DNA of 64,000 nt from Gentiana macrophylla. Its lineage: Eukaryota > Streptophyta > Magnoliopsida > Gentianales > Gentianaceae. Position 1 is the stretch's first letter; the number at the start of each line of letters is the position of its first letter. Made by a program: the position numbers and the translations under genes. Below, one piece after another: positions 34,530 through 46,968 of this stretch. The notes under the pieces were generated by a model that made no database searches, was not told where the DNA came from, and saw only the letters and a program-made list of their open reading frames with translations. The stretch is taken from assembly GCA_026214975.1 (NCBI GenBank), contig CM047807.1, forward strand, positions 62,971,824-63,035,823, written 5' to 3'.

Positions 34530-35973
34530 TGATCGCTGCAAAGCACTTACTAGCAATATGACTAGGTCTATCGTAGTAGAGTACTGGCGAGTCAAGGTCG
34601 ATCCTACAGACACTCGTAAGAACGTCTAATTATCAAGATTGATCTTGTCACTAATATGGTCTATGACCAACTATAAAATAGATAGTAGTAAAATTGGTAA
34701 CAATCAACTAGCAAGATTATGTGAGTTCAACGGAGCAACAAGAGTTTCTAATGTATTAGTACAATTATGAGTAATTAGTTATCCCCCCCACACATGCAAC
34801 AGTCCTCCCCATTGGTAAATTTTAATTCATTGTTCAGCTACGGGTACAACTCCAAACCTCATCTACTCCGCCAATGGTAGTAGACAATCTATACGCAAGC
34901 TACCCTCCTTAATTGGTCTGTAATAGACCATACACATAAAGAAATAGAGATGTCGATATTGAGCACTAACTCATGCCGCAAACCCGCCTAGACAGTTGTC
35001 GACACTGATCAACACGTTCCTAGGGTCCATTCAAGATAATGTCCAAACATGGCACTTCACTATTCATATTTCATGCTAGTTTACGATGACATTCAAATAG
35101 TTGACCAGGCTACTAACATGTAAATTAAATCTATTGATCAACGTTTCTAGCGCTGATTATCACGAATTAGTAATTTACTAGGTATTCAGATCTGGCGATA
35201 TAGACCGTCGCAGATCTGAAGAATGCAACCACTATTTCATGATTTCTTCACCAACAAATCAGATCAATAACACATTGGGTAAAATAAACTAACTACTACA
35301 TAATTAAACTAAATAGGCAATTAAAACATTCTAGTTGAATAGAACAACGATAGATCTACATCTTGGAAAAGACAGAAAACCATACCCTCGAGGATGAGCT
35401 TAGATCTCTCTCGGATCTCTCCCAAGGCAGGCGACTGGCTGCGTGTCTCTCGGACAGAACTCATAAAATAATAAAATAAAGAACAAAGAACTTTTATTGC
35501 ATAATACTTGTCTTGAAAATTGTACACTTGTGTTTTGAGGTGAAGCCTCTTATTTATAGCTATCTAAATCGACTTAGAAACACCTAGTTCTACCTCGCCA
35601 AGAAACCGCGTTTGGAAGGATCTCAAGCTTTGGTAAGTCGGCACCACTCTCGGTAAACCGAGGGTATTTTTGTCCTTTTCTTCACCGACTTAACTTGGAA
35701 GCTTCTAGAATGCCCTGACCCATTCCTTTTCGTTCACCCACTCCAGATCTGGTCCATCATGCTCAGCCCAATCAAATCCTGAAAATCATCAAATAATGCA
35801 TGAAATAATATCGAAACAAGGAAAATAAACGCTAACTGCAGATTTCTCAACCCGTGAACCCGACATATGCTATTCAACTCAAATGGTTCATATTTATAGG
35901 TCGAAACAACTATTTTTAGCTCATAATGGATAGAATGTGGATGCCGTAGGATAGACTATTTTATCTGTCATCA
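34530..35973 (-). repeat. 3' LTR of B
   Basis: 1444 bp, TGATGAC at 35973 to GCGATCA at 34530 in the minus sense. TATA gctataaataagagg at about 35560-35546. The PPT gtggtgggtagt (35985-35974) lies next to it. Confidence 0.85.
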
Positions 35974-37363
35974 ACTACCCACCACTAGCCTTCAGCTCGT
36001 CCACGAGAGGAGTATCAATGCGGAATGTACCTCCAAGAACAATCCCCATTACCTACCACATATTCAACAAAGATTTCTGGCAGAAACATACAGTAAGCCA
36101 CAATCCATAAGTTCCCCATTAATCACTACTTACCATGCATCAATGTGTCGTGTGATGAATGAGTCATTATAGTGCGTTCGTGAGAAGAATCAAGTTGTAT
36201 TAACCCCACAATCTTAACTTACATGCACATACACTCGCTCATCTTGCCTTCAGACTTGGTTACACAACATGGTACCTTAATAGGGTCGGCCGGACTCAGG
36301 GACTGAGCATCTTTCTTAAGTCCTTGTTTGTTTCTTTTTATGCGAGGGTTGTGCCCTTTTTGCACGATTTCGCTTCCCCACTACCTTTATTGCATATTAT
36401 TCTTTTCATTTTTGTTTTCTTCTTTTTTTTCAAAAATTTTTCTGGCAGATTTCCTCACTTTTTTCTATTTCTCTCACAAGTCCGTTTTGTCCCGGTCACC
36501 TCTTTTGGCATTGAAGTTGCTTCCCTTGTCTTACAACAATTTGTTAAAGTATATAGACAGACAAATAATGATTCCCGGTTAAAACAACTCATCATCTGAT
36601 CATAAACACTTCTCACTCAGATTATGTGCTCAAATATTGATTGCAATGATAGATTAATAATTAATAAGTTACTACTACACGCAACATAACATATGCTCTT
36701 TCTTCCATACTAAATTGAATATGCTACAGCCAACTTCAAATCGATCTAGGGCTCAATTTCTACCAATTCCTTACTCGAAAACGTGCAAATAGCAAGCTAA
36801 AAATAGTGTTAAATTGTCAAAATTATTCCCTTTTTTGATTATCCAGCTAAGACCGCCTACCCCCCACTTATTATAGACATTGTCCCCAATGATTAAGAAT
36901 AAAGAAAAGAATAGGTACTTAGCTCTGGAACTATGGCTGAGTCAAAGAAAATCCCAGAGTAGAATTATTAGCTCTTAGGTCATTCCTCTTCCAAGTTGTT
37001 ACCTGTTTCCCCAAATACTTCCAAAAACTGTGAGTAACATGCGAAGGGCAATAAGAAAATACGGTGGCGGTAAATGTGCATTCCGAAGGGACGGGCAAAA
37101 ACAGTTTAAGCCATTTTATTCTTTTATTGGCCTAAGCAAGACGCAAAAACTTTCACGATGGAGTCACATTATAATCGTGAATGAAAAAACCACATATATC
37201 TCTAGCCAGATGACCGAAGATATATGTGATGAAAAAAACCTTGCGATTGTCATGCTACTTTATTGACTCAAAATAACTTAAATAAACAAAAGCAATAAAT
37301 AAGGGTTTAGAAATAGTTCTGAGTTTATAGTCGCCACTTGAAGAATGTACTAATTGGGCTCCT
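35974..37363 (-). other. 3' non-coding region of B
   Basis: Contains the PPT at 35974-35985, a long purine-rich run in the minus sense (36310-36500) and a second PPT-like run aagtggggggtagg near 36868-36855. The 78-codon plus-strand frame at 37030 has no recognisable domain. A palindromic stretch with catatat lies at about 37190-37230. Confidence 0.55.
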
Positions 37364-38077
37364 TTATTCATACACAGGCTCCATCAACACAAAGACTTCA
37401 TATTGGCGCTCGAGGTAATGCTTCAGCTTGTGGCCGTTTACTATGAAATTTTGCCCCGAGTATTCGTGATTAACTTCACATGCTCCTGAATTGAAAAGTT
37501 TGGTGATTACATATGGTCCATACCATCAAGACTTCAACTTCCCCGGAAAAGGACGAAGACGCGAGTTATACACCAGCACCTTATCTCCAACTTGAAATAT
37601 GCGGTTCAGAATCTTCTTATCATGCAGACGCTTTGTTCTTTCCTTGTATATCTTACAATTCGCATACGCTTGAAGTCTAAACTCCTCCAATCTATTCAAC
37701 AGTAGCATTCTCTTTTCACCAGCTAAATTCTCATCCATGTTTAAAAATCTCGTAGCCCACAACGGTCGGTGCTCGAGCTCTACCGGTAAATGACATGCTT
37801 TTCCAAACACTATCATATATGGTGACATCCAAATCGTGGTCCTATAAGCTGTTCTATACGCCCAAAGAGCGTCATCTAATTTCAACGACCAATCTTTCCT
37901 CGTGGAATTCACAGTCTTCTCTAAGATCCTATTAATCTCTCTATTCGTGACTTCTACTTGTCCACTCGTCTGGGGTGTTATGCTGCTGCAATCTTATGTC
38001 TAACCCCATATCTCATCATTAATTTTTCAAATAACCTATTGGAGAAATGTCTCCCCCCATCACTGATTATGGCTCTG
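37364..38077 (-). pseudogene. Integrase of B, C-terminal part
   Basis: Minus strand from 38077: ISDGG (second catalytic Asp), GVRHK, then the frame 37912-37526 with [38 protein letters not shown] and [12 protein letters not shown], typical Athila/gypsy integrase. One stop replaces a residue after PGKLKS, then WYGPYVI and the end at 37364. The first part is on the other side of the insertion, at 40345-41198. Confidence 0.85.
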
Positions 38078-38202
38078 GGCACTAATGTAGGTCAACCTGA
38101 TGATAGAAATTCCGATGATTTACCTCTTTTTCTGGTGCAATTAGCGATATTTTGACATCAACTTAAGCAACTTGAATGATGATTAGAACCATATTTTGTG
38201 TA

Positions 38203-38829
38203 CAGTAGACTCTCTATAAAGTAATAACGTTGGGCCAGCTAAAAAATATTATATTATCGAAATATTATTTAATCGATAAAGTAATAATTTATTATTTTTC
38301 ATGTATAATAATAAAATATAAAATTCAAATTCTATATACAAAGTATAATCAATTGTAAAACATTTTCTATTCTCAAAGTCATTTATTGTATAAGTTGTTA
38401 AAGTATAATCAATTGTAAAACCTTTTCTATTCTCAAAGTTATTTAATATGTAAATGGTGTAATTTTCTATTTTAATAAGATGATTTTCATCTCAAACATA
38501 GTGATTTTCTCCGGCAATATGATAGAAACACTCCACAACTTCATAAAGCTTTGCAAAAAGTGAGGGATGAGATTCAAATGGATATAAATTTTCATACAAA
38601 ACAGACAACGGTGGACTCATATTTCACTAAGGCACTCTGAAATATTAAAAAAATAGGATATTATTACTTTATATATCAGTTGGGACCTATATGCGCTAAA
38701 ATTTTATATTGCTTAATGCCTTTATCGAAATTATTACTTTAGCTATTCGGGCCAAGCCGTGACTGTAAGAATTTATTACTTTATCGAGGTTATAATTTTA
38801 TCGAGTATTATTTTATCGAGCGTCTACTG
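38203..38829 (+). mobile_element. pogo/Emigrant-like DNA element
   Basis: 627 bp with inverted ends CAGTAGACTCTCTATAAAG (38203) and the complement of ctttatcgag...cgtctactg (38829), flanked by TA on both sides. Plant pogo elements (Lemi1, Emigrant) have ends of the form CAGTAxAACCTCTATAAATT and insert at TA. The interior is AT-rich and keeps a 42-codon piece like the C-terminus of a transposase. Confidence 0.8.
38512..38640 (+). pseudogene. C-terminal remnant of a pogo-type transposase
   Basis: A 42-codon frame ending in a stop at 38640. It contains LHKALQKVRDEIQMDINF and ends QTTVDSYFTKAL. QTTVDSYF (38602-38625) fits the PCNA-binding (PIP) box pattern Q-x-x-h-x-x-a-a. A PCNA-binding motif has been reported for Drosophila pogo transposase. 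No start or DNA-binding domain is present, so this element is a deletion product. Confidence 0.6.
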
Positions 38830-40344
38830 TACATAGAATTTTCAGAAAAACCCTGTTTCTAGCTTTATTATATTAGTATTAGCTGATTTTGTTATCAGAT
38901 TTACACGTGGTATCTTTGTGTCTATTTTCCAGCACATATATCACGGTGGGGAGTGTGGATTCTGACTTCAATGTGGCCGTAGATTCTTTTATGACGATTT
39001 TGGAGATATGGCGAAGATTTCAACCCACGAGGCTTACCGATATATATTAGAGGGTTCGATCCAAGCCAAGTGGAAGAAAATTGTGATTATGAGATTTTAG
39101 ATACATTTGACTCACTCCATGTTACACTGACCTGTGTCAAGGAGTTGATGAGCATTTAATGCGGATGTCATTCAGCCAACCACCAAAAATAGGACTTGAC
39201 CCACGCCATGAAGTTCTGACCTACGCCAGTAAGGCAACTTGAGTTGGGCGTGGGCTAGTACGGATTGACCTGATTCCATATCGCAGAGTCAGCAAAATAA
39301 TTACCCCTTTTATTCTTCCAAGTTCATATTATCAAATACACACTTTATCTTCTTCAACTTTTCCATCTTGCAGGCACCATCCCCACCCCAAGGCTATTAT
39401 AGCCAAATTCTAGTAAAATTAGCACTTGAACTTGATTGTAACAATTAAGGATCCAAGTTTAGTTATGATTTCTTTTTTGAAGTTTAACACACTAGTGTTA
39501 GCTTCATTGAAGCTTTTAAGGTTGGATGAAGAACACCAACTCAAATTTCATCATTTGAATTGGTAATCTTTAATCTTTATTGTCATTCAATTGTTCTTAT
39601 GTTTATGAATGTTAATCGTGAGATGTTAATGTTTGTAGGCATGAGTGGCTAGGTTTATCTAGCCAAGATTATTTTGTAGTATTAGTTTATCCTCTTGTGA
39701 TTGATTGGGAATGATTGTTTGTGTTGTTAGTTTTGAATGTTGTGGAGCTTTGCCTACTTGTAGTGTATTGTTTGCTTGGATTAGAGTAATTGCCTAGTGT
39801 TAGCATTTACACGTTTAACGGATACTGAACGGAGATGTTAGATGTGGGAGGAGGGTAGGTGAACCGGAAGGTAAAATCGACCTCTTCGAGGCATTAAATT
39901 TCTTAGCCGGGGATTCTTGGCTTTGCCATTTCATTCACGTGCGTAGCATACCGAATCATTAAGTTTAGATCACCTAGACCAAGGAGGAGGTAGAAAGCAA
40001 TTCCATTCACTCATTATGGGAATTGCTTGCCTAGGAATGCACCATTTCACGCTTTTAGACATGATTGGTAGGAAGTCATTCCTATTACGTTGCGAGAGGA
40101 TAGCTAGGCTACACACTATCATGGTTAGTTTCTTTTATCGTTTATCATATATCTTGACGCTACACTTTATTTATGCATTTAATAATCATCTTGCAAATTT
40201 GTGACCTAGAATATAGACTTTTTAGTGTGTAACCTTATAATTGCATGTTCCCCGAGGAGACGACCTTGACTCACCAAACTAGACTATAGTCGACCCGGTA
40301 CACTGCCGGTTAGATTGGACCTCTAGGATTTGACCATCAGGCAC

Positions 40345-41198
40345 TCTAAACCTCATCAAAATGTTCTTCTTAAGAAATCTCAGGACAACCCTGGCATCAT
40401 TAGTAGGTGAGGCCACTGCCTCCACCCATTTGGAAACATAATCAACTGCTACCAGGATGTAACGATTTGATTCTGACGATGTAAAAGGCCCAACAAAATC
40501 AATTCCCCATACATCAAATAACTCCACTTCTAAGATACTCTACAGTGCACTCTTAGAAATATTACCAGTCATTTGACAGGAATGACAGGCTCTTGTAACC
40601 TCGTAAGAAGATTTATGAATTGTTGGCCAATAGAATCCACACTACAGTACCTTTGATGCTATCTTATCTGACCCATAGTGACCTCCAGCTTCTCTAGAAT
40701 GGCACATGTGCAAAATACTTGGAATTTCATCATTATGGACGCATCTCCTAAGAATGGCATCAGGGCATAGCTTATATAGGTAGGGATCATCCTAATGATA
40801 ATGCTTCAGATATGTGAAAAACTTTTTCTTATCCGCATCCGTGAATTACGGTGGTATGTATCTTCCTGTTAGATAATTGACAATGTCAGCAAACCAAGGG
40901 TATACCTTGACCACTCTTGATGTATGTTGTCGGGGCTGAGATTCAACTCGAGCTACCACTGAGACGTCAAAAATTTGTTCATCCGGAAAGCTATCCCTGA
41001 TCTCAGTCGGTTGCTCTTCTTCCAGTAAGGTTAATCTTGACCGGTGATCAGCCACTCGGTTCTCAGATCCCTTTTTATCTTAATCTCAACATAAAACTCT
41101 TGTAAGAGTAGAATTCATCTCAACAATCTCAGCTTGGAGTATTTCTAAGTTAGAAGGTATTTCAAAGCTGCATGGTCAGTGAATAGAGTGACTTTTGA
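40345..41198 (-). pseudogene. RNase H end and integrase N-terminal part of B
   Basis: The minus-strand frame 41055-40846 is the RNase H/integrase linker (ADHRSRL, then AWFADIVNYLTGRYIPP). After stops, the zinc-binding part is complete: HMCHSREAGGHYG and CHSCQM around 40690-40560. The core follows at 40527 with [12 protein letters not shown] (first Asp) and [12 protein letters not shown], up to RFRVP at 40345, where the solo LTR interrupts it. Confidence 0.85.
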
Positions 41199-42050
41199 TC
41201 ATATCAGATAAGGTTGAAACTTGTCAAATGCAAAGATAACAGCTAAGAGTTCCTTCTCTGTAGTCGCATAATTCCTCTGGGCACTGTTAAGAGTACGAAT
41301 GGCGTAATAGATAGGCTTAAAGATTTTATCCTCCCTTTGTCCCAGGGCTGCTCCAACTGCCGTGTCGCTTGCATCACACATAAGCTCAAAAGGTTTGTTC
41401 CAATCTGGGGCTACCAGAATTGGGGCGGTTATAAGCATTTGCTTCAGTGTGTTGAATGCTTTCTTACATTCTTCTCCAAACACAAAAGGTACATCATTTG
41501 CAAGCAATTCTATCAAAGGTCTAGAGACTCTAGAGATGTTCTTTATAAACCTCGTATAAAATCCTACATGGCCAAGAAAGGCTCGCAACGTCTTTAAGTT
41601 TGTTGGAGGGGGTAACTTTTGTATTACCTCTATCTTTTCCCAATCAACCTCCATTCCTTTCTTTGAAATCCTGTGACCCAACACTATTCCTTCTGTAACC
41701 ATGACAAGGCATTTCTCCCATTTAAGTACAAGGTTGGTCTCTTCACATCTATTTAGCACTCTACTCAATTTTTCCAAGCATTTATCAAAGCTATCTCCAA
41801 ATACAAAGAAATCATCCATAAAAATCTCTAGAAAATCTTCCACCATGTCCGCAAATAACGACATCATGCACCTTTGGAATGTTGCTGGTGCATTACATAG
41901 TCCAAAAGGCATGCGATTGTACGCAAAAGTTCCATAGGGACATGTGAAAATTGTTTTCTCTCGGTCCTTGAGGGCAATATTTATCTTATAATAACTAGAA
42001 TATCCATCTAAGAAACAATAAAACACATGACCACTTAATCTTTCTAACAT
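41199..42050 (-). pseudogene. Reverse transcriptase and RNase H of B (283-codon open frame)
   Basis: Contains DGYSSYYKI, MPFGLCNAPATFQRCM, the catalytic box FMDDF at about residue 77 (YVDD equivalent), LGHRISKKGMEV and FLGHVGFYTRFI; then RNase H with ELMCDASDTAVGAALGQ, PIYYAIRTLN and TEKELLAVIFAFDKF. It ends at a stop in the middle of RNase H. This is the longest intact gypsy frame of the window besides the integrase of E. Confidence 0.88.
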
Positions 42051-42821
42051 CTGATCAATGAATGGTAGGGAAAATGATCTTTACGAGTTGCATCAATCAG
42101 TTTCCTGAAATCAATGCAAACTCGATGTCCAGTAATCAGTCTCACAGGGATTAATTCATCAAACTCATTAGGTTGTACAATGAATCCTCCTTTTTTGGGT
42201 ACCACATGAATCGAGTTTACCCATTCACTGTCTGCAATTGGGAAAATGATTCCCATTTCCAACATTTTATAATTTCTTCCTTTACAACATCATTCAATTT
42301 TAGCGTTAACCTCCTTTGAGGTTGTGCTACCACTTTCTTCTCAGGGTCTACAGAAATCTTATGCATGCATACCGATGGGCTTATTCCTCTAACATCTCAG
42401 AATCTGTCCACCCAAATGATCCCTTATGCTCTCTCAGCACTCTTAAAAGTTTCTCTTCCTCTAAAGGTGATAATAACGATGAAATTATGAGGGGGAGAGT
42501 ATCATCTTTTAAGTACACGTACTGCAGGTGAGATGGCAAAGGATTCAACGTTAAGTTCCTTGGTGGCTCCTCTAATGATGATCTCAACAGCTTACCAGTC
42601 AATTGTAAGTCAAAGAACTTGTGCCACGAAGGTCTATGAATTGTTCCTCCTAAATCCACGAAGATATGCGCTCTATTTCTCGTGACTTGACCTTCGCGAC
42701 ACCAGGCCAGGTTTTTCTCGAACTTTCTTCTTCCTTCAGGAGTAAAGTCTCTGCTACTTCGAGGATCTAGTGGCACTTGGCGATATAGTTCCAAAACAAG
42801 CTCCTCTATGGCATCTAGCAT
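42044..42821 (-). pseudogene. N-terminal RT region of B
   Basis: 42821-42381 has the linker preceding RT (PSHLQYVYLKDD and LPLIISSLL), and 42265-42044 has IADSEWVNSIHVVPKKGG and VCIDFRKLIDATRKDHFP. A frame break separates them around 42300. Confidence 0.85.
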
Positions 42822-42977
42822 GATTCTCCTTCATCATGTGCATATCTCATTGAATTCATCACGTTGAACACTACTTTGTCCTCATTCATTCACAGAATCA
42901 GCTCACCCTTATGAACATCTATCAATGTCTTGCTCGTAGCTAGGAATGGTCTTTCAAAGATCAATGGAACATCGTGG

Positions 42978-43349
42978 TTAGCCTCCATGTCTAGAACCAC
43001 AAAGTCTACACAGGAATACAAACTTATCAACTTTCACCAGAACATCCTCCACCACTCCACACGGTTGCTTCATAGACCTATCCGCTAATTGAAGGGTTAT
43101 AGATGTTTCATTCAACTCTTTCATGCCTAACTTATGAAATATGGAGAGTGGCATTAGATTGACACTAGCTCCTATATCACACAATGCTTTATTTAGGCAT
43201 ACTCCTCTAATTATGCAAGGTATGAGGAAGCTCCCAGGATCTTTACACTTAGGAGGCAGTTTGCATTGCAAGACTGCCGAGCATTCCTTGTTAAGGCATA
43301 TACTCTCAAGGTCTAACAACTTCCTTATGGTAGAGATTGCTTCCTTCAA
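42978..43349 (-). pseudogene. Protease of B
   Basis: Active site CDIGAS (Asp-x-Gly-Ala) followed by VNLMPLSIFHKLGM and TSITLQLADRS, the Athila-type retropepsin. The frame ends at 42978 after a VLVKVDKFVF segment. The region 42822-42977 links it to RT with stops. Confidence 0.85.
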
Positions 43350-43540
43350 GAATTTCGATACTCTGGCATTCCGGCCAGAGCTTCTACCAAAGGTATGTTC
43401 ACTTGCAACTTCTTAAACATTCCTATGAACTTTTTGTAATGTGCATCATCATTATTGAGCTTAAATATCCTATGGGGATAGGTTAAATTAGCAAGATTAA
43501 TAGTTACAGTTCGTGAATACTTACCTATTGACTGCTGCTG

Positions 43541-45127
43541 CTATGCCTTCTTGTCTGCCGAATGTTCAGACTCCCGGTTTACCGGCCCTCTTTTTTCTCT
43601 AGATTCTGCTGCGTTCTGTTGCTGACCGCTTTCTGATCCTTCCTGGGCAGTTGGTATAACTAGTCCAGGCAGTTCCTTTCCTCTTCTAGTCATAATTGCA
43701 TTCACGTCTTTCGGGTTCTTCTCAGTATTACTTGGCAATCCTTCCGGAGGACGGGCTGACACTTGTTCTGCAATCTGCCCTACTTGGTGCGATAGATAAT
43801 ACACTAAGGCTTCTGGATTTGTCAGTCTTGTATCATTCTTTTGACAATATGTGTTGAATTTTGTATTCAGCTCAGTCATGGATTTCGTAAGTTGATTGAC
43901 CGTGTCGGTCACAATTAAGTTCATTTTATCCATGGCTGCTTCCCAACCACCTGACCTGTTGAATTGAGGCACAAATCCTCCAGTTTGTCTCGGTCTCTCT
44001 CCACCATTAGAATCACTTTGTCAAAAAGCCCCAGTAGGGTCACTCAGTCTTAAACCAGGGTGGTCATGAGAAACCGGGCGATATCCGCCCCCATAAGGAT
44101 TTCCTTGCCTCCTTATATAGTTCACGTCCTCAGTGTTGGTTGCTTTAATATCTTGAACTTTCTCGACCTTGGCAATACGCTCTTGCCTGCCATCTATCTT
44201 CTCATTCATCATCATTAGCTGGTATAAGATCTTTTGAGAAGTATCTTCTCTAAATACGCCTACAGCTACTTTGTGGGTCTTTACTTTATACGTTCCCCAT
44301 TGACTGGTAAGTGCGATTTGCTCCAATTTATCTTTAGCTTCTTCAGGTGTGATAGCAACGTAAAACATATGTTGCTCGATGCATCAACTCTCATTTGTAC
44401 ACTTGGACGTAATCCGTAATAAAAACTATGCATTTGTATGGGCAAAGTGATATCATAGTGAGGGCATCTCCTTTGTTCTTCCTTAAAACTTTCCCAAGCT
44501 TCTTCAAAGGTTTCAGTGGGTTTTTGCTTAAAAATCATAATCTCTGTCTCATCATCAGTAGTAACTTCCCAAAGCGGGTAGTACTTGTTCATAAATTTCT
44601 GCAACATATCGGTCCAAGTTTGGATCAATCCTGGTTTTAGAGACAATAACCATATATCCTCTTTGTCCTTCAGAGTGAATGGAAACAATTTCAGCTTAAT
44701 GTTATCTTGAGGCACTCCTACTGGCTTGACCGTCTTTGACTATCTACTGTAAAGTTGGTGACATGTACACTAGGATCTTCGTTCATTACTCCATGAAAGG
44801 TATTGTAATTAGTCACCATATGTATCACATTTGGTTACGGATGGAAGACTTCAGCCACATGCTCTGGCTGAACAATTGTTGAACGAATTGTTTAATCGTC
44901 GGCATTGCATAACTCTGTAGAGTTCTCCTATCTGCTTGTACCACAACTCCTGCTCCATTTTGTCCATTATGTCCATTCTGTGCTATTGTGTTTACCGTAT
45001 CCTCCAAATGTGGAATCTCATCTTCCCTCTCACTGTGATCTCCTTCGTGCGGACGCACGTCGTCCGCCAGCCTACCAGATTTCTCTCGAGTTTCCTTTCT
45101 TTTTTGTCTAGCAAACTTTTCAATCAT
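43541..45127 (-). pseudogene. gag of B, in four fragments
   Basis: 45127-44825: N-terminal, charged. 44715-44281: Gag core with LFPFTLKDKEDIWLLSL, the tryptophan-rich WTDMLQKFMNKYYP and FEEAWESFKE, a clear retrotransposon Gag domain. 44368-44021 and 43972-43541: C-terminal half with a coiled-coil-like TVNQLTKSMTELNTKFNTY. No CCHC knuckle, which is normal for Athila. Confidence 0.85.
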
Positions 45128-45436
45128 AGATATGAATCTCTCGAGTTTGGCTGCTGAACTTCGTGTAGCATACTACAAGACACAAAAGGAAAATAAAAAG
45201 GTTAGTGGCTTGCCTCGGCGGCTGTTAACACGCCTGGCAGACTCTAAAATACAGACTCTAATTACTGACATGAAACTGAACTAACATAAACGATTTTGTC
45301 AAAACTGGTACCCTCGGTAAACTTGAAGCAATTTTTTTCCAGATTTTACAGAATTGACTATGTACGACTCCAATGTAAACAGGCTCAAATATAAACAGAA
45401 ACTGAATCTCAAATAGAAATTATTCTTGACACGAGT

Positions 45437-45453
45437 CCCCGGCAACGGCGCCA
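45437..45453 (-). other. Primer binding site of B
   Basis: The minus strand reads tggcgccgttgccgggg, separated from the LTR by 8 bases. A standard Athila/Tat PBS. Confidence 0.85.
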
Positions 45454-45461
45454 GAAAATCT

Positions 45462-46889
45462 TGATCGCATGCAAAGCACTTACTAGCAATAGGACTATGT
45501 CTATCGTAGTAGAGTACTGGCGAGTCAAGGTCGATCCCATAGAGACTTGTAAGAACGTCTAATTATCAAGATTGAACTTGTCACTAATATGGTCTACGAC
45601 CAACTATAATATAGATAGTAGTAAAATTCGTAACAATCAACTAGCAAGATTATGTGAGTTCAACGGAGAAACATGATAATGTATTAGTTCAATTATGAGT
45701 AATTAGTTATTCCCCAACAAATACAATAGTCCTCCCCATTGGTGAATTTTAATTCATCGTTCAGCTACGGGTACAACTCCTAACCCTATCTACTCCGACA
45801 ATGGTAGTAGAAAATCTATACGCAAGCTACCCTTCTTAATTGGTCCGCAATAGCCCATACACAAAAAGAACTAGAGCTATCGATATTGAGCGCTAACTCA
45901 TACCGCAAACCTGCCTACACAGCTGTTGACACTGATCAGCACATTCCTAGGGTCCATTCAAGATAATGTCCAAACATAGCACTTCACTACTCGTATTTCA
46001 TGCCAGTTTATGATGACATGCAAATAGTTGATCAGGCTACTAACATGTAAATTAAATCTATCGATCAACGTAGCTGGCGCCGATTATCATGAATTAGTAA
46101 TTTATTTGGTATTAAGATCAAGCGATATAGACCATCGCAGATCCGAAGAACGAAACCACTATTTCATTATTTCTTCACCAACGAATCAGATCTATAATAC
46201 ATTGGGTAAAATAAACTAACTACTACATAATTAAACTAAAGAGGCAATTAAAACATACTAGTCGAGTAGAACAACGATAGATCTACATCTTGGAAAAGAC
46301 AGAAAATCATACCCTCAAAGATGAGCGTAGATCTCCCCTATCCCTAGGCGGTGACTCCGTCGTCTCTCCGACCAGAACTCATAAAATAATAAAATAAAGA
46401 ACAAAGAACTTTTATTGCATAATACTTGTCTTGAAAATTGTACACTTGTGTTCTGAGGCGAAGCCTCTTATTTATGGCTATCTAAACCGACTTAGAAACA
46501 CCTAGTTCTACCGCTCGTCCAAGAAAACGCGTTCCGGAAGGATCTCGAGCTTCGGTAAGTCGGCACCGCCTCTCAGTAAACCAGGGGTATTTTTTTTCAT
46601 CAGCCGACTTAAGCTTTTGGAATACGTTAGGCCCATTCCTTTCGTTCAGTCCACTCCAGATTCGTTCATCATGCTCAGCCCAATGTTTCGTATCCTGAAA
46701 ATCAGCAAATAATGCACGAAATAATATCGAAACAAGGAAAATAAACGCTAAGTGCATATTTCTCGACCCGTGAACCCGACATATGCTATTCAACTCAAAT
46801 GGTTCATATATATAGGTCGAAACAACTATTTTTAACTCATAATGGATAGAATGTTGATGCCGTATGATAGACTATTTTAATTGTCATCA
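45462..46889 (-). repeat. 5' LTR of B
   Basis: 1428 bp, TGATGAC at 46889 to GCGATCA at 45462 in the minus sense. Its TATA position (46476-46468) reads cataaata, where the 3' LTR has ctataaata. Compared by eye, it differs from 34530-35973 at several percent of bases. Confidence 0.85.
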
Positions 46890-46968
46890 GCAGGTCGGGA
46901 TCGTAAAAATACAATGAAGCATAAACGAAATGCAAGTTCAAAAACCTAAGAAGCATTAAGGGATGAGT
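46890..46968 (+). other. G2 fragment between elements B and C
   Basis: 79 bp of G-family DNA starting with the GCAGG duplication of B and ending with the TGAGT duplication of C (46964-46968). It resumes at 50099. Confidence 0.7.

Larger units (their letters stand above)
38083..40339 (+). mobile_element. Solo LTR of a gypsy element inside the integrase of B
   Basis: Flanked by GGCAC at 38078-38082 and 40340-40344 and lying in the integrase VP codons, so the target is certain. Ends are TAATGTAGGTCAA (probably from TGATG) and TTGACCATCA, near inverted. Without the pogo element it is about 1.63 kb. The right part (cgaggagacgacctt, gactatagtcgacccg) resembles ends of Athila/Tat LTRs in plus orientation. 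There is no internal region, so LTR-LTR recombination removed it. Confidence 0.8.
34530..46889 (-). mobile_element. Athila-type gypsy element B, full length, minus strand
   Basis: LTRs at 45462-46889 (5') and 34530-35973 (3') with 5-bp duplication GCAGG at 34525-34529 and 46890-46894. PBS TGGCGCCGTTGCCGGGG is at 45453-45437 on the minus strand. Order of domains: Gag, protease, RT, RNase H, integrase, then 1.4 kb of 3' non-coding DNA. The FMDD form of the RT box and the DxGAS protease site point to Athila. A 2.26-kb insertion splits the integrase. Total without it is about 10.1 kb. No env-like ORF was found. Confidence 0.92.

Noticed and set aside
36324..36599. Hydrophobic 84-91-codon plus-strand ORFs, membrane-like
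   Set aside because: They come from a T-rich stretch that is a purine run in the direction of element B; no start context or homologue pattern.
37030..37266. A 78-codon ORF in the 3' region of B
   Set aside because: No known domain, in a non-coding part of an Athila element, and no counterpart in element E.
38083..40339. Complete gypsy element or host gene in this interval
   Set aside because: Only one LTR with a 5-bp duplication and no internal region; the small ORFs (for example at 40016) have no domain.
43541..46889. Envelope-like gene in the Athila elements
   Set aside because: In B and E the region after integrase has no long frame or membrane pattern with coding character.
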